64,000 nt of DNA. Origin: Tomitella fengzijianii (GTDB lineage Bacteria; Actinomycetota; Actinomycetes; Mycobacteriales; Mycobacteriaceae). Positions within the stretch are counted from its first letter, which is position 1. Each line of letters starts with the position of its first letter. The position numbers were made by a program, and so were the translations under genes. The stretch spans positions 3,593,501 to 3,657,500 of the forward strand of contig NZ_CP041765.1 of NCBI RefSeq assembly GCF_007559025.1, read 5' to 3'. Positions 33,732 through 42,747 of the stretch are shown piece after piece. The notes beneath the pieces are model-generated. The model did no database searches. It saw nothing but the letters and a program-made list of their open reading frames with translations, and was not told where the DNA came from.

Positions 33732-34903
33732 CAGACGGCCTCCAACTTCAGCTCGCGGCCGGCTGCGGTGCGTCCGGCCTTCTCGTTGGCGGCGAGCGCC
33801 GCATCGCCCTCGGGGGTGCCGACGGGGAAGTGGCACGCAACCCTGTGCGGATGCTTCGGGTCGGCGCCGGGCTCGCCGTCGGCGTCCTTCGCGACGTCGA
33901 GGGCCGGCGCCTCGGTGAGGCACCGCTCCTGCGCGTACCGGCAGCGATCAGCGAAGGCGCACCCCGGAATGGGCTTGGTCATGTCCGGCAGACCGCCGTC
34001 GATCGATTCGAGCGGCGTGTGCGGCGCGTCCCCGAGGTCGGGGATCGCCGCCAGCAACGCGGTCGTGTACGGGTGCCGCGGGCTGGAGAACAGCTGCTTG
34101 GTCGGCGCCATCTCCACGACCCGCCCGGCGTACATCACCGCGACGCGGTCGGTCTGCCCCGCGACCACGCCGAGGTCGTGGCTGACCAGGATCGACGCCA
34201 TGCCCATCTCGTGGCGCAGGTCGTCGAGCAGGTCCAGGATCTGCTTCTGCACCGTCACGTCGAGCGCCGTGGTGGGCTCGTCGGCGATGACGAGCGTGGG
34301 GTCGCAGGCCAGCGCGATCGCGATGACGACGCGTTGGCGCATGCCGCCGGACAGCTCGTGCGGGTACTGGTCGATCCGGCGCGCGGGTTCCGGGATGCGC
34401 ACCTTGCGCAGCAGTTCGACGGCCCGTTCCCGAGCCTGCTTCTTGTCCAGGCCCATGTGCACGCGGATCGACTCGGTCAGCTGCGTGCCGATGTGCTTGA
34501 GCGGATTGAGCGCGCTCATCGGATCCTGGAAGATCATCGCGATGTCGTCGCCCCAGAGCTCCCGCTGCTGCTTACGGGTGATCGCCTGCATGTCGTGCCC
34601 CGCGAAGCGGACCTCGCCGGTGATGTGCGTGGCGTTGTCGCCGGAGATCAGGCCCATGGCGGTCTTGCCCAGCACGGACTTGCCCGAGCCGGATTCGCCG
34701 ACCAGGCCCAGCGTCTCCCCGGCCTCGAGCGTCAGCGACACGCCGTCGACCGCGTGCAGCCATCCGCGTTTGGTACGGAAGCGGGTGGACACGTTGTCGA
34801 CGGACAGCAGCGGCCCGTCGTACTTGCGCTCTGCGGCGCCCGGACCGGCGGCCGTCCCGGCGACCTTGTCGGCGCCGTCGTTGGTCTCGGCGGTGGTGCT
34901 CAT
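33731..34903 (-). CDS. Oligopeptide/dipeptide ABC transporter ATPase (OppD/DppD type)
   Basis: A 390-aa ATPase, partner of the preceding entry. GESGSGKS is Walker A, LSGGMRQRVVIAIALACDP the signature, LVIADEPTTALD Walker B, and HPYTTALLAAIPDLG plus CAFADRCRYAQERC form the oligo_HPY tail. ATG 34903 has GGAGG at 6 nt; a start seven codons upstream is less likely. About 30 extra residues precede the ABC domain. Confidence 0.93.
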   Translation of the reverse strand: MSTTAETNDGADKVAGTAAGPGAAERKYDGPLLSVDNVSTRFRTKRGWLHAVDGVSLTLEAGETLGLVGESGSGKSVLGKTAMGLISGDNATHITGEVRFAGHDMQAITRKQQRELWGDDIAMIFQDPMSALNPLKHIGTQLTESIRVHMGLDKKQARERAVELLRKVRIPEPARRIDQYPHELSGGMRQRVVIAIALACDPTLVIADEPTTALDVTVQKQILDLLDDLRHEMGMASILVSHDLGVVAGQTDRVAVMYAGRVVEMAPTKQLFSSPRHPYTTALLAAIPDLGDAPHTPLESIDGGLPDMTKPIPGCAFADRCRYAQERCLTEAPALDVAKDADGEPGADPKHPHRVACHFPVGTPEGDAALAANEKAGRTAAGRELKLEAV

Positions 34904-34973
34904 CGGTGACCTCCATGTCCGCAAGGGGCGGAGTCTGACTGGTGTACGGGGGTGGGCCCGCGCCCCGCGGCGA

Positions 34974-36077
34974 TCACAGCTTCACCCCGGACCGACCGGC
35001 GGTGGCCTTCTGCGCCTTCTCGCCGACGATGTTGAACGCGAATACCGTGAGGAACAGGAACACGCCCGGCACCAGCACGATGAACGGGTGCTGCTCGAAC
35101 ACGCCGCCCTGGCCCTCCGCGATCATGTTGCCCCAGGTGGGGTTGGGCGGCTTGATGCCCAGACCGAGGAAGCTCAGCGACGCCTCGGCGACGATCATCA
35201 CCGAGATCATCACCATGCCGAGCGACAGCAGCGGCAGCGCCACGTTGGGCGCCAGCTCGCGGACCATCACGCGCCAGCGGGTGGCGCCCATCGCCCGCGC
35301 CGCCAGCACGAACTCGCGTGAGGCGAAGGCGATGGTGTTGGCCCGCGCGATGCGGATCATGCTGGGGATCGCGAGCAGGGCCAGCGCGAACGAGATGTTG
35401 CGCAGGTTCGGCTCCAGCACCGAGGCCAACGCGATCAGCAGGATCAGTGCCGGCACGGCCAGCAGCGAGTTGGTGAGCACGCCGATCACCGTGTCGGTCT
35501 TGCCGCGGAAGTAGCCGGCGCAGATGCCGATGGCGCCGCCCACCACGATGCCGATGACCACGGCGGCGACCGCCACGATCAGCGATGCCTGCGCGCCGTA
35601 GATGGAGCGGGACAGCAGGTCCAGCCCGAAGTTGTTGGTGCCCAGCGGGTGGTCCGAGAACAGGCTCGGAGGCTGGTACCCCTTCGAGCCGAGGGTCGCG
35701 GTGGTGTCCTTGTACTCGCCCAGCGGCAGCAGCGGCGCGAGGATCGCCGCGAGGACGAGCACTACCAGCCACACCCCCGACAGGACGAAGGTGAGGTCGA
35801 AGTCGCCACCGAAGCGGGCGAGGCCGATCCGGCGCAGGCCCGCGTAGATGCCGATCAGGCCCAGCAGCACCGCCGGCACGCGCACGCCCATGATGATCGC
35901 GGACGCGGCGAGCCCGAACAGGAGCAGAGCGATTCCGACGACGAGGAGGATCCCGCCGAGCCGGTAGAGCTTCTTGCGCTCGCGGGGGTCGTCGCCGATG
36001 AAGGGGTCGTCGGGGCCCGAGCTCATGGGCCCGTCGGGTCCGCCGAGGGACGGTTCGTCGATAAGGATGTCAGACAT
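34974..36077 (-). CDS. Oligopeptide ABC transporter permease (DppC/OppC type)
   Basis: A 367-aa membrane permease. Helices near 41-60 and 65-80 are an N-terminal extra pair, then the OppC_N and BPD_transp_1 domain with EAA loop EFVLAARAMGATRWRVMVRELAPNV. HPLGTNNFGLDLLSRSIYGA is the OppC hallmark. The start overlaps the DppB stop by 8 nt. Confidence 0.92.
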   Translation of the reverse strand: MSDILIDEPSLGGPDGPMSSGPDDPFIGDDPRERKKLYRLGGILLVVGIALLLFGLAASAIIMGVRVPAVLLGLIGIYAGLRRIGLARFGGDFDLTFVLSGVWLVVLVLAAILAPLLPLGEYKDTTATLGSKGYQPPSLFSDHPLGTNNFGLDLLSRSIYGAQASLIVAVAAVVIGIVVGGAIGICAGYFRGKTDTVIGVLTNSLLAVPALILLIALASVLEPNLRNISFALALLAIPSMIRIARANTIAFASREFVLAARAMGATRWRVMVRELAPNVALPLLSLGMVMISVMIVAEASLSFLGLGIKPPNPTWGNMIAEGQGGVFEQHPFIVLVPGVFLFLTVFAFNIVGEKAQKATAGRSGVKL

Positions 36078-37023
36078 TTGCGCGTCGGCTCCTCGGGTCG
36101 AGGTATCCGTAAGAGATGTCGATGATGCCGTTGATGACCACGTAGATCACGGCGATGACCAGGACCGCGCCCTGCACCATCGGCATGTCGCCCTGCTGGG
36201 CGTGACGGACGATCAGCGAGCCCATGCCGGGGAGGGAGAACAGGACCTCCACGATCACGGTGCTGCCGATCATCGAGCCGATCGAGATGCCGAGCATCGT
36301 GATCAGCGAGAACGACGACGGCCGGAGCGCGTCGCTCACCAGGAGACGGAAGTTGGACATGCCCTTGGCCTTGGCCACCAGGATGAAGTTCTCCCGCAGC
36401 GTGGAGCACAGGTCGCTGCGCAGGATGCGGGTGAACATCGCCATCTCGAGAAGGCTGATGGTGACGGCCGGGAGTATCGCGTGGTAGAGGTTCTGCCCCG
36501 GGTCCTCCGAAAAGCGCACCCACTGCGAGCGCGGGAACCACCCGAGGTAGTTCACGAACACGATGATCAGCAGCAGGCCGGAGAGGAAGCTGGGGATCGA
36601 CAGCACGCCGAACGTGCAGGCGCTGATCGCGCGGTCCACCCAGCCGCCCTCGTGCCGGGCGGACCACATCGCGACGGGGATCGCCACGACGAGCGCGATG
36701 ATCAGGCCCATCAACGCCAGCTGCACACTCACGGGCAGCGCGGCGGAGATCTGGGAGCTCACGGTGCTGTTCGGCGGGAGCAGGGACTTGCCCAGGTCGC
36801 CCTGGAGCGCTCCGGAGAGCCAGTCCCAGTACCGGGTGAGGAACGGGTCGTTCAGCCCCATCTCGTCGCGTGCCGCCGCGTACTCGGCGGGCGTGTGGCC
36901 TTCGCCGAGTGAAGCCACCGCGGGGTCGCCGGGTATCAGCTGCACAAGAGAGAATGTGCCGATACTGACGACGAACAACACCACGACGAGCTCGACGATC
37001 TTCTTGATCACGACTCGTGCCAT
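36070..37023 (-). CDS. Oligopeptide ABC transporter permease (DppB/OppB type)
   Basis: A 317-aa permease. The N-terminal helix VVVLFVVSIGTFSLVQLIPGDPA and the EAA loop ENFILVAKAKGMSNFRLLVSDALRPS are diagnostic, and SLPGMGSLIV is the last-helix motif. ATG 37023 with AAAGGAGG 11 nt upstream, rather long. First gene of the importer operon, divergent from the binding lipoprotein at 37529. Confidence 0.92.
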   Translation of the reverse strand: MARVVIKKIVELVVVLFVVSIGTFSLVQLIPGDPAVASLGEGHTPAEYAAARDEMGLNDPFLTRYWDWLSGALQGDLGKSLLPPNSTVSSQISAALPVSVQLALMGLIIALVVAIPVAMWSARHEGGWVDRAISACTFGVLSIPSFLSGLLLIIVFVNYLGWFPRSQWVRFSEDPGQNLYHAILPAVTISLLEMAMFTRILRSDLCSTLRENFILVAKAKGMSNFRLLVSDALRPSSFSLITMLGISIGSMIGSTVIVEVLFSLPGMGSLIVRHAQQGDMPMVQGAVLVIAVIYVVINGIIDISYGYLDPRSRRANV

Positions 37024-37528
37024 CGTCGTTGTCGCCTCCTTTCCGTTCTTGAATCGTCCGGTTGTCCGCGCACGGAACTGCGCCCCGGAGCGGATGCCAC
37101 CGCCGACCGCCGCACACGTCACCCCCGCACAGGGGATCCAAGCTGCGAAAATACGATTGTGACCGCTGACTTGTCGCCCAATATCTTGTGACGTCAACCA
37201 CGTTGAATCGTGGCCCGTCTCACTGGGCGAGACACACCCGCGGGGGGTCTGCGCCATGTGGCGCATCCGGCCGCTTCCAGGCCTGATACGCCGCCCTCGC
37301 CGTTCCCGCAAGGCGCCGGACTGCAACTCGGTTCCAGTAATTCACCGTCGTGACGGCCCGGTTCGTATACTTTCACACCTGGTGTGACTGCTGTCACCGA
37401 GTCATCCCGCTCAGCAGGCGGCCTCCGCGACGTCGGATCGCCGGGGCCTCCTGTCGTCCAACCGCGGTGCCGCACCAGACCACAACCCACGCCCCATCGC
37501 CAGAACACGCCCCACAAAGGAGAATCCC
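37024..37528. promoter_or_regulatory. Divergent control region of the oligopeptide importer
   Basis: The 505-bp gap contains no gene. TATACT at 37366-37371 is a near-ideal -10 for the lipoprotein gene. The perfect palindrome TCACACC-T-GGTGTGA (37373-37387) covers its likely start site, and GTGAC-N4-GTCAC (37384-37397) overlaps it. Closer to the permease side lie TCAAC-CAC-GTTGA (37194-37206) and TGACGTCA (37189-37196). The first palindrome has GntR/FadR-like shape; no regulator gene is adjacent. Confidence 0.55.
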
Positions 37529-39175
37529 GTGACGTCGATGCCCCATCGCACCCGGCGCAGAACCGGCCGGGCTACCCGACTGGCCGCCGCGCTCGCGGCA
37601 GGCGCCCTGCTGGTGGCGGGTTGCTCGTCCGCGTCGGACTCGTCGTCGTCGGGCGGCACGTCCGGCACCATCGACCCGGACGCCGTCGCCACCGGCTGGG
37701 TCGGCGCCACGCACGGCGACGTCGACGGCGCGCAGGACGGCGGCAGCCTCTCCTACGCCACCTACAGTTCCGTCACCACGCTCGACCCGGCGAACCGCCA
37801 GGACGGCGGCGCCACCGGCGGCACCGAGATGGCCGCCATCTACGACGTCCTCATGCGCTTCGACAACGACTCCCACGAGTACCTCCCGCAGCTGGCCGAG
37901 TCGCTCACCCCCAACGCCGACAACACCGTGTGGACCCTGAAGCTCCGCGACGGCGTCACGTTCTCCGACGGAACGCCGCTGAACTCGGATGCCGTGGTGT
38001 GGAGTGTGAACCACTATCTGGAGAAGCGCGGCACCCACTCGCAGATCTGGAATGCCAGCGTGGAGTCGACGGTGGCGCAGGACCCGCTGACCGTGGTCTA
38101 CACGTTGAAGAGGCCGTGGAAGGAGTTCCCGGCGATGCTCACCACCGGGCCGGGCATGATCGTGGCCCCGTCCTCGATGGCGGGCGGCGAGTTCACGCCC
38201 GTCGGCGCCGGCCCCTTCACGGTGAGCAACTTCGCCCCGCACGACGAACTGGCACTCACCGCGCGCCAGGGCTACTGGGGCGGCACCCCGCACCTGGCCG
38301 AGCTGCGTTTCCCCGCGATCGTCCAGGAACAGGGCAAGGTCGACGCCATCAAGTCCGGCGGGGTCCAGGCCGGGTACATCCGCAACGTGGACGTGATCCA
38401 CGGTGCGATCGCGGGCGGCATGTCCGGGTGGTCCTACGCGGCCAACATGTCGAAGGTGCTGCTGATCAACTCGCGCGACGGCCGCGCGGGCGCGGACCCG
38501 CGCGTCCGCCAGGCGATCGTCGCCGCCGTCGACCCCGAGGTGTTCGACACGCGGGTCGAGGGCGGCTACGGCGAGCCGAACTCCGCGATGTTCCCGCCGT
38601 CGTCCAAGTGGAGCCAGGACGGCGACGCCCCCCGGTACGACCCCGACAAAGCGCGCGCACTGCTCGACCAGGCCAAGGCCGACGGGTTCGACGGCGCCCT
38701 GACCTACTCGGGCGTCAACGAGGCCGCCGCGCAGAACAGCGCGCTGGCCTTCCAGGCGATGCTGCAGAAGGTGGGCTTCACCGTGAACCTCGACCTCTCG
38801 AGCAGCATCAGCGACCTCGTGAAGACGATGTACGCCGAGCACGACTACGACATCGGCTACGCCGCGTTCAACGTGCTCGACGACGACCCGTTCGTCCGGC
38901 TGTTCGGCAACCTTTACAGCAAGTCCAGCGCCAACCCGATGGGGTACGCGAACCCGCAGATGGACGACCTGCTCATGCAGTTGCAGTCCGCTCCCGACGA
39001 CGATGCCAAGCGCGACGTGCTGGCGAAGATGCAGAAGCTCGTCGACGACACCGCGCCGTTCGCCACGCTCGGCGCCGGCCGGGCCTTCATCGCGATGGAC
39101 GACTCCGTGCAGGGAGTGAAGCCGAACATGGACGGCATCATGCTGTTCGACAAGGCGTGGATCAAGGGCGCCTGA
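37529..39175 (+). CDS. Peptide/nickel ABC transporter substrate-binding lipoprotein (SBP family 5)
   Basis: A 548-aa exported lipoprotein with twin-Arg-rich N-terminus (HRTRRRTGRATR) and lipobox LLVAGC (Cys near residue 32), then a Ser-rich linker. SBP_bac_5 features are EMAAIYDVLMRFD, WTLKLRDGVTFSDGTPLNSDAVV and GAGPFTVSNFAPHDEL. The GTG start has AAAGGAG upstream. Delivers ligand to the divergent DppBCDF permease. Paralogous to the orphan lipoprotein at 13031. Confidence 0.92.
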   Translation: MTSMPHRTRRRTGRATRLAAALAAGALLVAGCSSASDSSSSGGTSGTIDPDAVATGWVGATHGDVDGAQDGGSLSYATYSSVTTLDPANRQDGGATGGTEMAAIYDVLMRFDNDSHEYLPQLAESLTPNADNTVWTLKLRDGVTFSDGTPLNSDAVVWSVNHYLEKRGTHSQIWNASVESTVAQDPLTVVYTLKRPWKEFPAMLTTGPGMIVAPSSMAGGEFTPVGAGPFTVSNFAPHDELALTARQGYWGGTPHLAELRFPAIVQEQGKVDAIKSGGVQAGYIRNVDVIHGAIAGGMSGWSYAANMSKVLLINSRDGRAGADPRVRQAIVAAVDPEVFDTRVEGGYGEPNSAMFPPSSKWSQDGDAPRYDPDKARALLDQAKADGFDGALTYSGVNEAAAQNSALAFQAMLQKVGFTVNLDLSSSISDLVKTMYAEHDYDIGYAAFNVLDDDPFVRLFGNLYSKSSANPMGYANPQMDDLLMQLQSAPDDDAKRDVLAKMQKLVDDTAPFATLGAGRAFIAMDDSVQGVKPNMDGIMLFDKAWIKGA

Positions 39176-39354
39176 CGCCACGGCGCCGGGGGTCGGTTCG
39201 TTGAGTGACCGGGTTCGAGCCGGCCCCCCACCCGCCTGCGGGTCTGTCGCGGAACCCCCGCGAGAACGGCTCGCGGGCTGCGGAGTGGCCTCGCAATATC
39301 CAGACCGGCTCGCGCACCTCGCCGCGCCCGCCCCGCCCGCGCCGCCGCCGGTGA

Positions 39355-39368
39355 TAGAACTGGTTCCT
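39355..39368. promoter_or_regulatory. KstR-like site TAGAACTGGTTCCT
   Basis: 13 of 14 positions fit TnnAACnnGTTnnA, and TAGAACnnGTTCC is identical to the reverse complement of the site at 6218-6231. It abuts the ATG at 39369, so repressor binding would overlap the transcription or translation start. Confidence 0.45.
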
Positions 39369-40223
39369 ATGAGCACCCCGCCCGAGGCCGCCACCCTCAT
39401 CGCCGCCGTCGAGAAGTCCCCCGCCGCCGTCGCCGTGCACGACCGCGAAGGCTGGCTCGGCCTCTTCTCGCACGACGCCGAGGTCTGCGACCCGGTCGGC
39501 TCGCGCCCCAATCACGGGCGTGCCGAGCTCACCGCCTTCTACGAGACCTTCATCGCGCCGAACGACATCACGTTCCACGTCGAACACGACACCGTCGCCG
39601 GCATGACGGTGTTCCGGGACCTCACGCTCGAGACGGTGATGGGCGGGCGCTCCGGCCCCGGCGGCACGACGGCGCCCGGCGACGTGGCCCTGCGGGTGCC
39701 CATGCACCTGCGCTACGACGTGGTCGACGTCGGCGGCGAAGGGCGCACCGAGGATCTGCGGCTCGAACTGCTGCACGCGCACTGGGAGTTGCCGTCGATG
39801 ATCGGGCAACTGCTCGAGCACGGCGTGGTCGGCGCCGGGGTCGGCGCCAAGCTTGTCCCGCGGCTGCTGCGCAACCAGCGAGTCGGGGGCACCGTGGGTT
39901 TCGGTCGCGCGCTGCGCCGTGCCGGGCGCGAGGGCAAGTCGACGTTGGAGGATCTACTGGGCGCGCTGTCGTCCGGGGATGGCGCCGGCGCGCGGCGGCG
40001 CCTGGCGCCGGATACGCCCATCGAACTGCCCGGCACCGGCCGGAGCATGCCCGCCGAGGAGTTCGCGGGTACGCCGCGCGGCCTGCGCTGGCGCAAGCTG
40101 CTGTCCGCGGGAATGACCGTCACCGCGACGATCGAGTCGGACGGCGCGCGGGGCGTGGGGCTGTTCGAGTTCGACGGTCGGCGCGACCGGGTCAGCCGCG
40201 CACGCCTTTTCCTCCCCCGGTGA
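39369..40223 (+). CDS. NTF2-like protein, ketosteroid-isomerase/SnoaL-type
   Basis: A 284-aa protein whose N-terminal 140 residues form an NTF2-like cone (VAVHDREGWLGLFSHDAEVCDPVGSRPNHGRAELTAFYETFI). The second half (LLGALSSGDGAGARRRLAPDTPIELPG...) looks like a second, shorter NTF2-like unit. Steroid delta-isomerases and SnoaL cyclases share the first fold, but I cannot place the catalytic Tyr/Asp set with confidence. ATG 39369 directly follows the KstR-like site and has no Shine-Dalgarno. The 3' end overlaps the convergent gene by 32 bp. Confidence 0.7.
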   Translation: MSTPPEAATLIAAVEKSPAAVAVHDREGWLGLFSHDAEVCDPVGSRPNHGRAELTAFYETFIAPNDITFHVEHDTVAGMTVFRDLTLETVMGGRSGPGGTTAPGDVALRVPMHLRYDVVDVGGEGRTEDLRLELLHAHWELPSMIGQLLEHGVVGAGVGAKLVPRLLRNQRVGGTVGFGRALRRAGREGKSTLEDLLGALSSGDGAGARRRLAPDTPIELPGTGRSMPAEEFAGTPRGLRWRKLLSAGMTVTATIESDGARGVGLFEFDGRRDRVSRARLFLPR

Positions 40224-41109
40224 CGACCCCGGGACGGCTTTCCACGACGGCGTCCCGCAGCACTTGCGCGCCGGAGGCGAAGCGTCGCACCCGTTCGACC
40301 TCCCACAGGCGGGCGGGCACCGCCCCGCGCAGTAGCGCCCGCATCGTGTCCGGCGACTCCCCCAGCGGCGCATCTGACCCCGCGAGGACGATGTTCCCGG
40401 TGCGGCGCCCCGCCAGCATCGCCGGGTCGGAGACGATCACCACGTGCGCGAACGCCTGCAGCATCGTCGCGGCCTCGCGCCGCGCGGTGCGGCGGTCGCG
40501 CGTGTCGCCGCAGTTGACCATGTAGATGCCACCGGGCGCCAGGACGCGGACGGCTTCGGCGGTGAACTCCGCAGTCGTCAGCCGCTGGGGCGTGACGGCG
40601 CCGGAGAACACGTCGCGGATGATCACGTCGCGGGTTTCCTCGCGGAGGGATTCGAGCACCGTACGCGCCTCCCCCGCGCGCAGCCGCAGGCGTGGCGCCC
40701 GCGGAAGGTCGAACCAACCGCGTACCAGCTCCGCCATCGCGGCGTCGATCTCCACGACCACCTGCCGCGCATCGGGATACCCGTCCGCGAGGTATCGGGC
40801 CATCGAGCAGGCGCCGCCGCCCAGGTGCAGCGCCCGCAGGTGGTGGTCCGCAGCCCAGCGCGGTTCGATCAGCGCCGCGAACCACCGCATGTACTCGAAG
40901 TCCAGCCGCCGTGGATCGTCCAGGTCCACATGGGAGCTCTCCACGCCGTTGACCTTGAGCACCCAGCCGTGGGGCGTGAAGCGGTCCGGAACCAGTTCGC
41001 ATGTGCCGGTGTCAATTTCGTACACGCCTGCGACAGGACCGCCGTCGCCCGGGCCCGGATCGGATGCCCCACCGCGCCGTGACCGTCCCTTACGGTCTCC
41101 CCGCCCCAT
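40192..41109 (-). CDS. Spermidine-synthase-like methyltransferase-fold protein
   Basis: A 305-aa protein with the spermidine synthase/SAM-fold: LDFEYMRWFAALIE, ALHLGGGACSMARYLADGYPDARQVVVEIDAAMAELVRGWFDLP (motif I GGGACS, acidic VEID) and DVIIRDVFSGAVTP. It lacks the full polyamine-site residues of true SpeE, so fused-domain actinobacterial 'spermidine synthase-like' is a safer name. ATG overlaps the fadD stop as TGATG, and the 3' end overlaps the convergent NTF2-like gene. Function unknown. Confidence 0.82.
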   Translation of the reverse strand: MGRGDRKGRSRRGGASDPGPGDGGPVAGVYEIDTGTCELVPDRFTPHGWVLKVNGVESSHVDLDDPRRLDFEYMRWFAALIEPRWAADHHLRALHLGGGACSMARYLADGYPDARQVVVEIDAAMAELVRGWFDLPRAPRLRLRAGEARTVLESLREETRDVIIRDVFSGAVTPQRLTTAEFTAEAVRVLAPGGIYMVNCGDTRDRRTARREAATMLQAFAHVVIVSDPAMLAGRRTGNIVLAGSDAPLGESPDTMRALLRGAVPARLWEVERVRRFASGAQVLRDAVVESRPGVVTGGGKGVRG

Positions 41110-42644
41110 CAGACGCGCTCGCGGAGCTCCCGCTTGAGCAGCTTGCCGCTGGCGTTGCGGGGCAGCTCGTCGACGAAGACCACGCGCTTGGGGACCTTGA
41201 ACGACGACAGCCTGCCGCTGACATGCGCGATGAGGGACTCCGCGGTCACCGGCGCGCCGTCGCGGAGCACGACGACGGCCGTCACCGCCTCGATCCACTT
41301 GTCGTCGGGCATGCCGACCACCGCCGCCTCCGCCACCGATTCGTGCGTGTAGAGGGCGTCCTCCACCTCGCGGGACGCCACGAGCACCCCGCCGGTGTTG
41401 ATCACGTCCTTGATGCGGTCGACCACGGTGATGTAGCCCTGCGCGTCCCGCGTGACCAGGTCTCCCGAGTGGAACCAGCCGTCACGGAAGGCCTCCGCCG
41501 TGGCGGGTTCGTCATCCCAGTACCCCTCGCACAGCTGCGGCGAACGGTAGAGGACCTCGCCCGGCTCGCCGTCCGCGGTCTCGTCGCCGTCGGCATCCAC
41601 CACCCGGGACTCGACGTAGAACACCGGCCGGCCGCACGAGTCCGGCCGGTCGTCGTGGTCCTCGGGCCGCAGCACGGTGGCCAGCGGGCCGATCTCCGAC
41701 TGGCCGAAACAGTTGTAGAAGCCCAGCTCCGGGTACCGCCCGCGCAGCCGTTGCAGCACGGTCACCGGCATGATCGAGGCACCGTACTGGGCTTTCGTCA
41801 GCGACGACAGGTCGCGTTTCTCCAGATCGGGGTGGTTCGCCAGCGGCACCCACACCGTGGGCGCGAGGAACAGCGAGCCGATCCGCCGGGCCTCGACGGT
41901 CCGCAGGATCTCCGCCACGTCCGGCGCCGGGAGCAGCGTGATCTCCGCCCCCACCGCGAGGTACGGCAGCATGAACACGTGCATCGCCGCCGAGTGGTAG
42001 AGCGGCATGCAGATCAGCGGCCGGTCCTCGGCGGTGAGGTCGAGCGCCATGATGCAGGAGACGTACTCGCACATCAGCGCGCGCTGCGTCATCATCGCAC
42101 CCTTGGGCCTGGAGGTGGTGCCGGAGGTGAACAGCAGCTGCGCCAGGTCGCCGCCGCCCACGTGGCCCTCCTCCGTGAGCTCCTCGTAGGTGGGCACCGC
42201 GCCCCCGCGGACTCCGTCGAGGAAGCAGGACGCTCCGTCGCGCAACAGCAGGACCATCTCCACGCCGAGGTCGCCGCACACGGGCGCGGCTGCGTCCTCC
42301 AAGTCCGGGTCCACCAACAACGCGCGGGTCGCCGTGGTGCGCAGGACGTGCGCCAGCTCCTCACCGCGCAGCGCATAGTTGACCGGCACGTGCACCAGCC
42401 CCGCCCGCGCGCAGGCGAGGAACCCGATCAGGTACGCGTCGGAATTGGTGCCGAACGCCGCCACCCTGTCGCCGATGCGCAATCCCTTGGACCGGAGCCA
42501 TCCGACGCCGCGGGACACGGCGTCGTCGAGCTCCCGGTAGGTCCACGTCCGGCCCTCGAAGACGAGGGCGGCACGGTCGGGGTGGCGCGTCGCGGAACGG
42601 CGCAGTACGCCGTCGACCGTGTTGGCGTGCGGGTCCAGGCTCAT
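41109..42644 (-). CDS. Acyl-CoA synthetase (FadD-type)
   Basis: A 511-aa adenylate-forming ligase. LLFTSGTTSRPKGAMMTQRAL is the P-loop, YNCFGQSEIGPLA the motif II region, HSGDLVTRDAQGYITVVDRIKDVINTGG the hinge, and PRNASGKLLKREL the catalytic Lys. Start ATG 42644 has TACGAT about 10 nt upstream and no ribosome site, suggesting a leaderless message; the longer frame runs through mfpA antisense and is rejected. Translationally coupled to the spermidine-synthase-like gene. Close to long-chain/FadD13-like ligases; substrate unknown. Confidence 0.9.
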   Translation of the reverse strand: MSLDPHANTVDGVLRRSATRHPDRAALVFEGRTWTYRELDDAVSRGVGWLRSKGLRIGDRVAAFGTNSDAYLIGFLACARAGLVHVPVNYALRGEELAHVLRTTATRALLVDPDLEDAAAPVCGDLGVEMVLLLRDGASCFLDGVRGGAVPTYEELTEEGHVGGGDLAQLLFTSGTTSRPKGAMMTQRALMCEYVSCIMALDLTAEDRPLICMPLYHSAAMHVFMLPYLAVGAEITLLPAPDVAEILRTVEARRIGSLFLAPTVWVPLANHPDLEKRDLSSLTKAQYGASIMPVTVLQRLRGRYPELGFYNCFGQSEIGPLATVLRPEDHDDRPDSCGRPVFYVESRVVDADGDETADGEPGEVLYRSPQLCEGYWDDEPATAEAFRDGWFHSGDLVTRDAQGYITVVDRIKDVINTGGVLVASREVEDALYTHESVAEAAVVGMPDDKWIEAVTAVVVLRDGAPVTAESLIAHVSGRLSSFKVPKRVVFVDELPRNASGKLLKRELRERV

Positions 42645-42747
42645 AGCCGCAGATCGTAGCCGGGTTCCGCGGCGGCCGGAACCCGTACGCACTGCCCCGC
42701 CGCCAGGCGGACGGGCGGCCAGGCCCCTGCCCGTGGATACTGGCGGC

